From NCBI GenBank assembly GCA_026414765.1, contig JAOAIJ010000042.1:62001-126000 (forward strand): a stretch of DNA of 64,000 nt. Reading direction: 5' to 3'. The notes below the pieces were generated by a model that saw only the letters and a program-made list of their open reading frames with translations, did no database searches and was not told where the DNA came from. Positions 27,489 to 36,705 of the stretch are shown here, one piece after another (the stretch's first letter is position 1; each line of letters starts with the position of its first letter). The position numbers and the translations under genes are program-made. This DNA is from Clostridia bacterium. GTDB lineage: Bacteria; Bacillota; Clostridia; Acetivibrionales; DSM-27016.

Positions 27489-27941
27489 CTAAAGTCCATA
27501 CCTTACTATGAATCCGGTCTTTTTACCCCTTTCAAATCCTACTCTCTCATAAAACTTAAGGGTTTCTTCTCCCCTGCCTGACATTAGCATCACTTTATAG
27601 CAGCATTTTCCCTGTGCAATTTCAAGAGCCTTTTTCAACAGCCTTGTGCCGTACCCTTTATTGCGATGATCTTCATGGGTAACTACATTCTCAATTAATC
27701 CATATGGCCTTGCATTCCGTGTCATATTTTTTATTATGACGAGGACACAGGATGAAACCAGTTTTCCATCAACCTCCAAAACAAGGTAGTGCTGATTTGG
27801 ATCATTAAGTATTTCTTCCCATAGAGCAGTCAGTGCTCCGTTTATTTCAAGCTCCGGGTCATCTTTGTTTAAGTGCCTGTAAAGCTCCAGTAAAGCTTCT
27901 ATCTCATCTTTTTTTATATATCTGATCATTTCATTCATCAT
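27489..27941 (-). CDS. GNAT-family N-acetyltransferase
   Basis: The protein has 150 residues, a single GNAT domain. Motif A is HEDHRNKGYGTRLLKKAL and the C-terminal strand is KFYERVGFERG, with hydrophobic strands between. The substrate is unknown. It starts at ATG 27941, two bases after the methyltransferase stop, with GGAG seven bases upstream; the two and the next GNAT probably form one transcription unit. Confidence 0.88.
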   Translation of the reverse strand: MMNEMIRYIKKDEIEALLELYRHLNKDDPELEINGALTALWEEILNDPNQHYLVLEVDGKLVSSCVLVIIKNMTRNARPYGLIENVVTHEDHRNKGYGTRLLKKALEIAQGKCCYKVMLMSGRGEETLKFYERVGFERGKKTGFIVRYGL

Positions 27942-27942
27942 A

Positions 27943-28635
27943 TTAGCACTCCTTTAATGCATAAAATCCTGCTTGCATGTATGAAACCCAGAATACTTCA
28001 ACTGTCGAAAAACCGGCTTCCTTCAGCAGCCTCAGATGCTCTTCAATTGTTATCGGAAAATACTCCTGTCCAAATCTGGCAGCGTGTTTTTCAGCTTCAG
28101 CCAAACTCTTTCCCTCTTTTAACTGAAACCTCTTCCACCTTTCCAAGCCGACTTTAGAACCCGTCTCAGAAAAAGGTCTTATGTTTTCAAAGGTTATATA
28201 TGTCCCTCCACTCTTGAGCATCCTAAAACAGTTTTCCGTCGCCGTTTTCCTTACTTCCCTGTCCATATAATGATGAGCTTGTATGGCTGTAATAATATCA
28301 AAACTTTTATCAGGCAAGCGGATATCCTGAGTAGAAGCAGCTTCCAGCACCTCTATCCTGAAATCTCCCGTTTTTGTGATTTTTCCCTTTGCTATAGCCA
28401 GCATTTCATTTGAAGGGTCTGCAAGAACAAACCTTGTGTTTTTAAAAATTTCACAAGCAGAAACACCAAATGTCCCTGTTCCACATCCTGTATCAAGCCA
28501 TATAGCAGGCATAGGATCAATTGTTTTAACAAGATCAATAGTTTCCGAATGGAATAAGTTATAATACGGTATGGTGGCATTTATTTTTTCATCATACTCT
28601 GAGGCCATATGTGCAGTTTTATTATCGTTCAGCAT
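27943..28635 (-). CDS. Class I SAM-dependent methyltransferase
   Basis: About 230 residues. Motif I is WLDTGCGTGTFG, followed by VLADPSNEML and FDIITAIQAHHYM, the usual order of a Rossmann-fold methyltransferase, near the UbiE/MerR-type groups. The substrate is unknown. G-rich sequence precedes ATG 28635 at six bases; ATG 28641 is also in frame but sits against that site. Lies between two GNAT genes. Confidence 0.85.
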   Translation of the reverse strand: MLNDNKTAHMASEYDEKINATIPYYNLFHSETIDLVKTIDPMPAIWLDTGCGTGTFGVSACEIFKNTRFVLADPSNEMLAIAKGKITKTGDFRIEVLEAASTQDIRLPDKSFDIITAIQAHHYMDREVRKTATENCFRMLKSGGTYITFENIRPFSETGSKVGLERWKRFQLKEGKSLAEAEKHAARFGQEYFPITIEEHLRLLKEAGFSTVEVFWVSYMQAGFYALKEC

Positions 28636-28684
28636 TTTCATCCCCCATTGTATTTCATTTTTCAGATAATTTCATACCTGTCAT

Positions 28685-29224
28685 CTATACAAGATTTACG
28701 AATTCATCTTTCAATATGGCGTAAATACAGCTATCCTCTATAATCCCGTTTTTTACAACATTACATTTCAATTCCGCTTCCAGCCTGAATCCTGCCTTTT
28801 CAAGGCTTCTCCTTGATCCGGTGTTTCTTGCAAACGGTTCAGCATATACTCTGTTTATATCGAAGTTTTCGAAAAGAAATGCAGTGATTAATCTGACAGC
28901 TTTTGTCATTATTCCCCTTCCCCAATATTCTTCTGCCAGATAATATCCAATCTCAGCATTTTTCCTATAGACATCTCCTTTCAGAAATGCTCCTATGCTT
29001 CCTGCTACCCTTCCATCTACTACAATAGCAAAAATCTTTGACAGTCCATTATTATTGTCTTTCTGAAGGGCAATAAATTCCCTCGCATCGTCAATTGTAT
29101 ACGGGTGTGGGAAAGCATCCCGCAAATTGTCAAAAATTTTCTTATTGTTAGCAATTTCTGCAAGTCTTTCTGCATCTGAATCTGCCCATTCCCTCAAAAT
29201 AATTTTATCATTTTCAATCTTCAT
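28685..29224 (-). CDS. RimJ/RimL-type GNAT acetyltransferase
   Basis: About 179 residues. Signature features are IILREWADSDAERLAEI at the N-terminus, EIGYYLAEEYWGRGIMTKAVRLI, and RVYAEPFARNTGSRRSLEKAGF, typical of the RimJ/RimL branch that acetylates ribosomal or other N-termini or small amines. ATG 29224 has GGGGG six bases upstream. A terminator-like hairpin at 29350-29390 lies upstream in the leader. Confidence 0.9.
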   Translation of the reverse strand: MKIENDKIILREWADSDAERLAEIANNKKIFDNLRDAFPHPYTIDDAREFIALQKDNNNGLSKIFAIVVDGRVAGSIGAFLKGDVYRKNAEIGYYLAEEYWGRGIMTKAVRLITAFLFENFDINRVYAEPFARNTGSRRSLEKAGFRLEAELKCNVVKNGIIEDSCIYAILKDEFVNLV

Positions 29225-29349
29225 TAGAATCCCCCTAAGTATTTCTTTGTACATAATATTAATGAATGTTCAATCCTCGATCATTACAATGGTATTCCTT
29301 CAAATATTCTCTCACCATAGGATTAAAGGTATCAACCTCTCTTCAATGA

Positions 29350-29390
29350 AAATAAAACCCACAGTATCACACTTTTGTGACTCCGCGGGT
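29350..29390 (-). terminator. Terminator-like hairpin in the leader of the GNAT operon
   Basis: On the minus strand ACCCGCGGAGTCAC can pair imperfectly with GTGTGATACTGTGGGT around AAAA, followed by TTTTATTTTC. It lies 126 bases upstream of ATG 29224. The preceding 70 bases (to about 29460) contain short complementary stretches, so this may be an attenuator of unrecognised class. The rest of the 29255-29838 gap is AT-rich with no supported gene. Confidence 0.4.
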
Positions 29391-29838
29391 ATATTCCACG
29401 TGTAAGGCAACCTATCAAAAGTTGAACCTCTATGCAGCTCAAATTAATTAACTCTTACGCATACTCACTTTTAAAGTATTTTTTCATACCATTTCCAATT
29501 TGTCAATATGTATCTATAAACCGTTTTCTGACAGGGTTTCTTTCGTATATATTTGCTTTGGAAGTATTATCCGTTTCCATATATATTTGAAAAGCTTTAG
29601 CTGCCATAAGGCGTTTCCCTATATAGTCATTAACGCCATCCAATTAGCAAATTCATCTACTAGGTTACTTGACACTACAGACACTTAATGCTATTATGTA
29701 CATAATTTAGTAATTTTTGTATGATTGTGTATAAATGCTACAAATTTTACACCTTATTGCTGATTCTTGAACTCAATTTAATACCAAGTCTATTAAGTGA
29801 TTCCAAATATCACAAAGAAATAGAACAGTAAAGGAAGC

Positions 29839-30759
29839 GTGAAAGCTTTGCAATTACAAAAGGATTATGGAAAAGTAGCTATGGATTTGCATATTCCCCA
29901 AAAAGCTTATGGGCTGATAAAATTACTCAGACCCAAACAGTGGGTTAAGAATACATTTGTATTTTGCGCATTAATTTTTTCAAAAAACCTCTTCAACCGC
30001 GAACTGTTTATAGAATCTATTTATGCGTTTCTGCTTTTTTGTTGTATTTCCAGTTGTGTATATATTTTAAATGATATTGCGGATATTGAAAAAGACAGAA
30101 AACATCCTAAGAAGAAGCATCGGCCTCTCCCTGCAGGATTAATAACCAGAAAGCAGGCAGTCTTTTTCCTCATTATACTATTCACTTCCTGTGTCATTTG
30201 CTCTTATGTGTTAAGCATACCTTTCACAGTAATCATTTTATTATACTTTATCCTTAATGTTTTATACTCTTTCAAACTGAAGCAAATAGTGATAATTGAT
30301 GTTATGGTCATTGCTATTGGCTTTGTCTTACGGGCTGTATCAGGAGCTATTATGATAGATGTGATAATATCACCCTGGTTAATAATATGTACTTTGCTTA
30401 TTTCTTTGTTCCTGGGACTAAACAAAAGAAGAAGTGAATTTCTCATGCTTGATGAAAAATCTATAGAATGCAGAAAAACGTTGGGAGAATACTCCGTTGA
30501 AATGATTAACGAAATGTTATCAGTCGTTAGTTCGTCTACAATTATTTCCTACGCATTATACACATTTACTGCATCTGAATCTGTTTACATGATGGGTACA
30601 ATCCCTTTTGTCCTTTATGGTATCTTCAGATATCAGTACCTGATATCTAAAAAAGGCTGGGGAGATACTCCTGAAGTAGTTCTTTTAAAGGATATTCCAC
30701 TTATCGTTAATATACTGCTCTGGTCTGGATCTTCAATAATAATAGAGTATATTTTGTAA
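29839..30759 (+). CDS. UbiA-family polyprenyl-phosphate phosphoribosyltransferase-like protein
   Basis: The protein has 306 residues with about nine membrane helices. It starts LIKLLRPKQWVKNTFVF and carries NDIADIEKDRKHPKKKHRPLPAG, the signature of decaprenyl-phosphate 5-phosphoribosyltransferases (Rv3806c-like) within the UbiA superfamily. That enzyme transfers phosphoribose to a polyprenyl phosphate as the first step to lipid-linked arabinose. Outside Actinobacteria its product is less clear. The GTG start at 29839 has AAGGAAG only a few bases upstream; ATG 29881 is an alternative. First gene of a four-gene plus-strand unit. Confidence 0.75.
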   Translation: MKALQLQKDYGKVAMDLHIPQKAYGLIKLLRPKQWVKNTFVFCALIFSKNLFNRELFIESIYAFLLFCCISSCVYILNDIADIEKDRKHPKKKHRPLPAGLITRKQAVFFLIILFTSCVICSYVLSIPFTVIILLYFILNVLYSFKLKQIVIIDVMVIAIGFVLRAVSGAIMIDVIISPWLIICTLLISLFLGLNKRRSEFLMLDEKSIECRKTLGEYSVEMINEMLSVVSSSTIISYALYTFTASESVYMMGTIPFVLYGIFRYQYLISKKGWGDTPEVVLLKDIPLIVNILLWSGSSIIIEYIL

Positions 30760-30777
30760 AATTTAGGAGGTGTGCTA

Positions 30778-31170
30778 TTGTTGCCCTTACCGATAAAATA
30801 TGCATTATTTGCTTTACTCTCCATGTGTATAAACCTCTTAACCCAATATCTGTCTTTAAATATTTACAACAAAAAATATAGCCTCTATATTGCGATTTTT
30901 TTTGGTACTCTCATTGGTTTGATAGTCAAGTTTGTATTAGATAAGAAGTTAATTTTTTATTATCGATCGAAAACAAAATCTCAAGATATTTATAAGTTTA
31001 TCCTATATTCATTTCTTGGAGTGTTCACAACTTTGATATACTGGGGGTTTGAAATCTCTTTTGACTACTTCTTGAGTTTTAGTGCCGCAAAATATATAGG
31101 TGCTGTTACAGGTTTAACTATTGGTTACTTAATAAAATACAATTTGGATAAAAGATTTGTATTTAAATAA
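30778..31170 (+). CDS. GtrA-like membrane protein
   Basis: About 130 residues with four membrane helices, a basic middle loop (YRSKTKSQDIYKFI) and FGTLIGLIVKFVLDKKLIF, features of GtrA-type proteins, which flip or help transfer polyprenyl-linked sugars across the membrane. AGGAGG lies seven bases before TTG 30778, which I take as the start; GTG 30772 is too close to that site. It follows the UbiA-like gene by 18 bases. Confidence 0.8.
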   Translation: MLPLPIKYALFALLSMCINLLTQYLSLNIYNKKYSLYIAIFFGTLIGLIVKFVLDKKLIFYYRSKTKSQDIYKFILYSFLGVFTTLIYWGFEISFDYFLSFSAAKYIGAVTGLTIGYLIKYNLDKRFVFK

Positions 31171-31197
31171 CAATTTGCATCAAAGGAGGAAGTAATC

Positions 31198-32241
31198 GTG
31201 AAAGTATTAATTACAGGCGGGTCAGGTTTTCTAGGTATAAACCTAATAAGGTATTTCTTTAATGAAACTTGTGATTTCAAAGAAATAACTGTACTGGACG
31301 TGGCTGATTTCGATTATCCTGAAAGGGAAAAGATTACCTTCATAAAGGGTGACATCAGAGATAAGCAAATAGTATCTAAAGCTATGGAAGGTGTAGATAT
31401 CGTGGTACATACAGCTGCTGCTTTGCCTTTATACAAAGAAAGTGATATTTTTTCTACTGATATAGACGGAACAAGAAATTTATTAGAAGAGTCATCTAAA
31501 AGAAACATAGCCAGATTTGTACATATCTCCTCTACAGCTGTATATGGCATTCCCGACCATCATCCTCTATGCGAAAATGACAGGCTGGATGGCGTTGGAG
31601 CCTATGGAAAAGCAAAGATAAAGGCTGAGGAAATATGCCTGGAATATAGAAAAAAGGGTATGTGTATCCCTATAATCCGGCCGAAATCTTTTATAGGACC
31701 TGAACGTTTGGGCGTTTTTGCCCTATTTTACGATTGGACCAAAGACGGAAAAGGCTTTCCTATTCTGGGAAACGGAAAAAACCGTTATCAATTCCTTGAT
31801 GTAGAAGATTTATGTCACTCAATATATCTCTGTCTTACATTGGATAAGTCCAAGGTAAACGATATATTTAATATAGGGGCCGAGAAATTCACTACCATGA
31901 AGGAAGACTATCAATCAGTCCTTGACTATGCGGGATTTGGAAAGAAAATCAAATGTTTCCCTGCAGCCCCCGCTATTCTGATACTGAGATTTCTTGAACT
32001 GCTGCATCTTTCACCATTATATAAGTGGGTTTACGAAACCGCAGCAAAAGACTCTTTTGTATCCATTGAAAAGTCTAAAAAAATCCTTGGCTTCAAGCCG
32101 AAATATTCAAACAAGGATGCATTAATAAGAAACTATAAGTGGTACCTTGAAAATTTAGACAGTTTCAGGGATCAGACAGGAATCTCTCACAGAGTGCCCT
32201 GGAAACAAGGGATCTTAAAAATAGCCAAACTATTCTTCTAA
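31198..32241 (+). CDS. NAD-dependent sugar epimerase/dehydratase family protein
   Basis: The protein has 347 residues. The dinucleotide-binding motif TGGSGFLGINLIR is at the N-terminus, HTAAALPLY and VHISSTAVYG supply the active-site Ser/Thr region, and AYGKAKIKAE gives the catalytic Tyr-xxx-Lys. These mark an extended SDR acting on a nucleotide- or lipid-linked sugar. Next to the UbiA-like gene it could modify a polyprenyl-linked ribose, as the DprE1/E2 step does in mycobacteria by other enzymes. GTG 31198 has GGAGGAAG upstream. Confidence 0.88.
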   Translation: MKVLITGGSGFLGINLIRYFFNETCDFKEITVLDVADFDYPEREKITFIKGDIRDKQIVSKAMEGVDIVVHTAAALPLYKESDIFSTDIDGTRNLLEESSKRNIARFVHISSTAVYGIPDHHPLCENDRLDGVGAYGKAKIKAEEICLEYRKKGMCIPIIRPKSFIGPERLGVFALFYDWTKDGKGFPILGNGKNRYQFLDVEDLCHSIYLCLTLDKSKVNDIFNIGAEKFTTMKEDYQSVLDYAGFGKKIKCFPAAPAILILRFLELLHLSPLYKWVYETAAKDSFVSIEKSKKILGFKPKYSNKDALIRNYKWYLENLDSFRDQTGISHRVPWKQGILKIAKLFF

Positions 32242-32289
32242 ATCTACCCGAACAATAAGTTTACATAATTTAAATAGGAGGTATCGGAT

Positions 32290-33441
32290 GTGCGCATTAA
32301 ACGCTGGTTTTCAACATATTATCAGGAAGTAGTATTGGTATTGCTTAGTTTAGTTATATTCAACAGGAATATGCCTTCTGCCGCTAATATTAACCCATGG
32401 ACGGCAACACCTTGGGTTGTGTCGTACGAGAATGGTTTTGTATCAAGAGGATTACTTGGGACAATATTAAGCAAACTTATACCGGTTGTAACTTTAAATA
32501 ATCTTCATCTTGTTTTTACAGTAGTATACTTAATATTTTTATTGGGATTATTGATTCCTCTCATAATTATTTTAAGGAAAGTAAACAGGGATGATACACT
32601 ATACAAATTCATGCTATTTTTTATTCTCAATCCGGCAACGGTGGGTATGTACGCAAACAAGCCTAATTTTGGACGGTTTGATGTTTTTATGATACTTATA
32701 ACTATCATTTGTTTGGTTGTATTATCAATAAAAAGGCATATATGGATTATCCCCGTGCTTATGACTCTTGGAATGCTTATACATGAAGCTTTTCTGTTTA
32801 TGTATGCACCTATAATTTTGGCAGCAACACTATTTTCATTTTTCTGGAATGGTAAAAGCAAAAGCATCTTGATCAACTTTGGTGTTTCCGCATTTACACT
32901 CTTAAGTTCTTTTTTAGTATTGCAGCTATTCGGAAAGGCAGGTAATCTGGAGCTATCCGTATTTTCAGAAAAAATCCAGGCACATGCAGATTTTCCTATA
33001 GCAAAGGATATGCTTAATATGGAGTACTATTTTAGTACAAAAGAGCATATCAGCTATGTTTTGGAATTCCTGGTAAGACACAATATGGTTTTTGGCTTAA
33101 TATTTGCCTTAATGATTCTAATCCCGACTTTCCTTTTGTTCAAATATGCATGGAGTTATGTATTTAAAAAGTACACATCACAACGCCTCGTTTTTATGTT
33201 ATTGTGTCTGGCTACTGCAGGTCCCTTTATACTCTGTACCATTGGGATCGACTATGGAAGGTGGCTATCTTCCTTTATATTTGCTAACTTCCTAATCATA
33301 TTTTATCTGATATACAATAAAGTTATCGATATTAAGGAACTTAGCAAGCGCTTCAGCAAATCATTCTACTACATATACCTGCTTATTATGATAATGTATG
33401 TAATGCTTGGTTCTATGACTGAGCTTTTAGAATTCATATAG
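32290..33441 (+). CDS. Polytopic membrane protein, possible lipid-linked sugar glycosyltransferase
   Basis: The protein has 383 residues with about ten hydrophobic helices and short loops. A conserved-looking N-terminal loop holds NPWTATPWVVSYENGFVSRG, and GMLIHEAFLFMYAP lies mid-protein. This general shape fits GT-C-type or EpsG-like membrane enzymes, but I see no decisive motif. The GTG start at 32290 follows AGGAGG. As last gene of the operon it may use the lipid-linked sugar made by the preceding three. Confidence 0.5.
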   Translation: MRIKRWFSTYYQEVVLVLLSLVIFNRNMPSAANINPWTATPWVVSYENGFVSRGLLGTILSKLIPVVTLNNLHLVFTVVYLIFLLGLLIPLIIILRKVNRDDTLYKFMLFFILNPATVGMYANKPNFGRFDVFMILITIICLVVLSIKRHIWIIPVLMTLGMLIHEAFLFMYAPIILAATLFSFFWNGKSKSILINFGVSAFTLLSSFLVLQLFGKAGNLELSVFSEKIQAHADFPIAKDMLNMEYYFSTKEHISYVLEFLVRHNMVFGLIFALMILIPTFLLFKYAWSYVFKKYTSQRLVFMLLCLATAGPFILCTIGIDYGRWLSSFIFANFLIIFYLIYNKVIDIKELSKRFSKSFYYIYLLIMIMYVMLGSMTELLEFI

Positions 33442-33451
33442 CTCTGATATA

Positions 33452-33492
33452 AAATAAAAGTTCTGAAACAGTAACGTTTCAGGACTTTTATC
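33452..33492 (+). terminator. Intrinsic terminator of the plus-strand surface-sugar operon
   Basis: AAAAGTTCTGAAAC pairs with GTTTCAGGACTTTT around a six-base loop, followed by ATCTTATTT. T's or A's flank both sides, so it may also stop the convergent transcript. Confidence 0.8.
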
Positions 33493-33582
33493 TTATTTAT
33501 CCGGTACCGGTATCTTGTGTTTCTTTATTTTCCATTTACCACCTTATTTTATTATTACACCTGGCGAATTATTATGCCAATA

Positions 33583-33613
33583 ATAAATGGGGACAGAAAA
33601 TCATCCCCATTTA
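33583..33613 (-). terminator. Inverted repeat after the GH18 gene
   Basis: ATAAATGGGGA and TCCCCATTTAT are exact 11-base complements with a nine-base loop, ten bases after the GH18 stop. The minus-strand tail is only moderately T-rich, so it is a likely but weak terminator. Confidence 0.5.
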
Positions 33614-33623
33614 TCACTTAACT

Positions 33624-36509
33624 TTAGTCAATAGGACCCTCAATAGGACAACTGAACGGCCCGCTTCCAGAGATAAATGTTATTTCTTCCGTTTTCGCCG
33701 TTCTTCCGTCACTCGAGTAGGCGTATAACCTTATCTTCTCACCATCTTTCACCTGGACTGTTACAGCGAAATTGGGTTTATTCGGATAAACCGTGCCATG
33801 TTCCCACATCTTGGTTTTAGCACCTTTGTATTCTATGTAAACAGATTCTGTTTTCAGGTCGTTTGCACTGACTTCTTTCCACCATTCAGCACAGTTATGC
33901 AGTGACAGACCCGGATCCCAACCGGTATCATTGGTTACAACCACATTCACCGAAGCACTTTTAGTCGGGTCGGCATTACTTGTAACAACAACGTGAATTT
34001 TGGTCTGCCCGTTTACAATACTTGAAGGAGCCGTGTAAAGCCCATTTCGATCTATACTTCCCCCATTTGTTTCCTTTATCGACCAGGTTACCGCTTTATT
34101 GGCTGTCCCTGTGACAAAGGATTTGAACTGCACTGTTTTTCCGGGCTTCACCCATACATTTTGCGGAGACGCTGAAACAGCAACTGCCTGACTGAAATCC
34201 GGATCAATAAATCCCTTTCTTAAAGCTTGCATCAAGAAATTCGGGTTGGAATGGGTTTTTACATAACCCTGGTTTATAGTCCAGATTATTGTTCCACCAT
34301 AACCATTTTCACGGCAGAACTTCCCCTTCTCGATAATGGATTGTTCATCTTCAAATGAAATGTATCGACTGCCAAAGCTGTCTGGTTCTTCAGGTTCCGG
34401 AATACTAAGATAAGAACACATTGCAGCAGAATCCCATTTTCTGTATTTTTCCGAATAAGCTCCTCCGTCCCCAAAAAGCCTGGATAATGAATAATGGTTG
34501 TCACCACCTGCAATAATATCACCAAGTCCGTCGGTGGGCTGATTGGGAGCAGTAATGCCGCCTTTATAGCCAATTGCGTAGAAACCTATTCCCATTCCCA
34601 GCTTCTTTTTAGGAATTCCCGCCTTTGCGTACCGATTAAGAGAATCCTCAATACTTACAGGTGTGTTGGGTTTTGCACCTTTGAGAGGACTTGTATGCCA
34701 TGAGTACCAACCTGATCCAGCCCAAGCGGTACAAGGATAATAAGACATAATGTTTAGCTGGTCTACATACTTTGCAATCTCAACAATTTTGGGTTCAACC
34801 TGCTGGTAGTTCATATTTATTGCACCACATGGCATCGTTATGATTTTTCCAGGCGCAGCCGCCCTGAGTTCTTTTGCAAATGTAATAAAGAGATCCCAGT
34901 CTAAATCATTCTCCCAATCAAGGTCAATTCCATCGTATCCATAATCATTCATGGCTTTTACAAGATTTGAGATGAACAGTGCTCTATGATTACGGACAGC
35001 CCCCCGAATACTTGTTCCGTTGTCGTCTCCTCCAAGCATTAAGATGGCCTTAACTTTGTTTTGATGGGCTAATTCAGCAATTTTTCGTGCCAAACTAGGT
35101 CCTGCCGGAGCACCTATATCAAAATTGTGATCCAGTGTACCATTGGAATTGGCTTTTATTCGTCCCATCGTTATGTGGGTAAGACCGCTCCAATCAATTT
35201 TCTCAGGCGGCAACAAATCATTCTGGTATGCTACATAGTAACCATTCACCCAATTAGCACCTGATGGTGTTACCGGATCGATACTGGTTACAGTTACTGT
35301 GGCTGTTGCACTCTTTGCGGGATCTGTACAGCTTTTAGCAATTACATGGTACACACCCGGAGTCCTTGGAGCAGTATACATACCGCTACTACTAACAATA
35401 CCCCCGCTTGCCCCCTCCTGTACCGACCAGGTCACAGCAGTACCGGTTGAGTTGGTTACCAATGCAGTAAACTGCTTTGATTCTCCTGCCTTTAGTGATA
35501 CTGTTGTAGGAGACACTGTAACCGAAATAGGTTGAGTTGTATCCCATTCGCCGGCAGAAATCCTGGATAAGATCCACCACAACGCACGGCCTTTCATATT
35601 TGCACTTAACGGCTTTGTATGCGAACAGTATGAAGTTGACGCCTTATGAAGCAGCAGACTGTCCCGATGCGCCTTTCCCCAATCATCCATCCAATTCTTA
35701 TCACCGGGATATGATGCATCTGGACTTGAATAATATGTGCCATTCTCATTTACCTTTTTTTCAAGATAACTGTTTCCATCAGGATCATGAGATTCAATAT
35801 CGGCAAAATCAAATAAAATTTTGTTATTTTTAGTGCAATAATCGCGTATCAGATCATTGTTCCTGTTTGAAACTCCGCTGATACCTTGTCCGTCATTATT
35901 GCCTGTCATATATATGAATTTTATATCCGGAAACTCTTCTTCAAGCTTGTTCATAGTATCCAGATATGCTTTTATTACTCTTTCAGATGAACTAAAAAAA
36001 TCGTAGCACCCTGTAAACATTGCCGTATCAAACACAGGTCTCCCCTTGCTGTCTTTCTTAGCAAGCCCTGCTCTTATTTTATCAGCCCACGGACCTATTT
36101 CCACATACTTCCCCGGAATTGCACCCACGCCAAAGTACATCAGGAGCTCCTTGCGGTCAGATTTGTTTGCATTATCTACAACATAAGGCAAATAATAATA
36201 CTGCTTTGCATTAAATATATCCTTATCGTTGCCTTTCAGACCAGTTTCATTCAAACTTGCAGCCCCATACACAAGCTGCTCGCCATGAGAAGCATGCCCA
36301 AAAAAAATAGATCTGGATCTTGCCTTAAGGAAAATATCCGATGGTACTTTGCTTATATCGACAGAATTATGATCTGCAATTATTGCACCCGGTTTTTCTC
36401 CGGCTCTGCTACTGTTTGAAACTAATGCAGCTGAATCAATAGGAAGTGATAAAGCCAGCACAAAAAAACATAAAACTATTGAAAATAGTTTAAATACAAC
36501 CTTTTTCAC
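33624..36509 (-). CDS. Secreted multidomain GH18 (chitinase-like) glycosidase with Ig-like domains
   Basis: The protein has 961 residues. A signal peptide covers residues 1-28. Residues about 45-335 form an unrecognised extracellular domain beginning FFGHASHGEQLVYG and including YMTGNNDGQG, perhaps SGNH/esterase-like. A Big_2-like Ig domain follows (about 335-410). Then comes a GH18 barrel (about 420-760) with the catalytic motif DGIDLDWE and MSYYPC, a second Big_2-like domain (about 775-865) and a C-terminal carbohydrate-binding-like domain rich in Trp. No dockerin is seen, so it is free rather than cellulosomal. It should cleave chitin or a related N-acetylglucosamine polymer. It lies 196 bases downstream of rsgI and may belong to that regulon. 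Confidence 0.85.
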   Translation of the reverse strand: MKKVVFKLFSIVLCFFVLALSLPIDSAALVSNSSRAGEKPGAIIADHNSVDISKVPSDIFLKARSRSIFFGHASHGEQLVYGAASLNETGLKGNDKDIFNAKQYYYLPYVVDNANKSDRKELLMYFGVGAIPGKYVEIGPWADKIRAGLAKKDSKGRPVFDTAMFTGCYDFFSSSERVIKAYLDTMNKLEEEFPDIKFIYMTGNNDGQGISGVSNRNNDLIRDYCTKNNKILFDFADIESHDPDGNSYLEKKVNENGTYYSSPDASYPGDKNWMDDWGKAHRDSLLLHKASTSYCSHTKPLSANMKGRALWWILSRISAGEWDTTQPISVTVSPTTVSLKAGESKQFTALVTNSTGTAVTWSVQEGASGGIVSSSGMYTAPRTPGVYHVIAKSCTDPAKSATATVTVTSIDPVTPSGANWVNGYYVAYQNDLLPPEKIDWSGLTHITMGRIKANSNGTLDHNFDIGAPAGPSLARKIAELAHQNKVKAILMLGGDDNGTSIRGAVRNHRALFISNLVKAMNDYGYDGIDLDWENDLDWDLFITFAKELRAAAPGKIITMPCGAINMNYQQVEPKIVEIAKYVDQLNIMSYYPCTAWAGSGWYSWHTSPLKGAKPNTPVSIEDSLNRYAKAGIPKKKLGMGIGFYAIGYKGGITAPNQPTDGLGDIIAGGDNHYSLSRLFGDGGAYSEKYRKWDSAAMCSYLSIPEPEEPDSFGSRYISFEDEQSIIEKGKFCRENGYGGTIIWTINQGYVKTHSNPNFLMQALRKGFIDPDFSQAVAVSASPQNVWVKPGKTVQFKSFVTGTANKAVTWSIKETNGGSIDRNGLYTAPSSIVNGQTKIHVVVTSNADPTKSASVNVVVTNDTGWDPGLSLHNCAEWWKEVSANDLKTESVYIEYKGAKTKMWEHGTVYPNKPNFAVTVQVKDGEKIRLYAYSSDGRTAKTEEITFISGSGPFSCPIEGPID

Positions 36510-36705
36510 GTTTCGATACCTCCTACATTATTATAGAGTTAACTTTGATATGTGATCACATATTACTATACGTAAACTAAGTGTTTTTTTAGATAGTCGG
36601 ATCTCATTTTTCGTAGGAAGTACAAATCAACAGTAGCATTTACTGAGCATTATTGTAAGACAGCCAGTGAAAAGAGCAGCCTAAAACTAAATTTCAAAGC
36701 CCTCT

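Noticed and set aside
29341..29460. T-box leader upstream of the GNAT operon
   Set aside because: GTGGAATATACCCGCGG vaguely resembles the T-box core GTGGTACCGCG but has an insertion, no specifier stem, and the downstream genes are not tRNA- or amino-acid-related.
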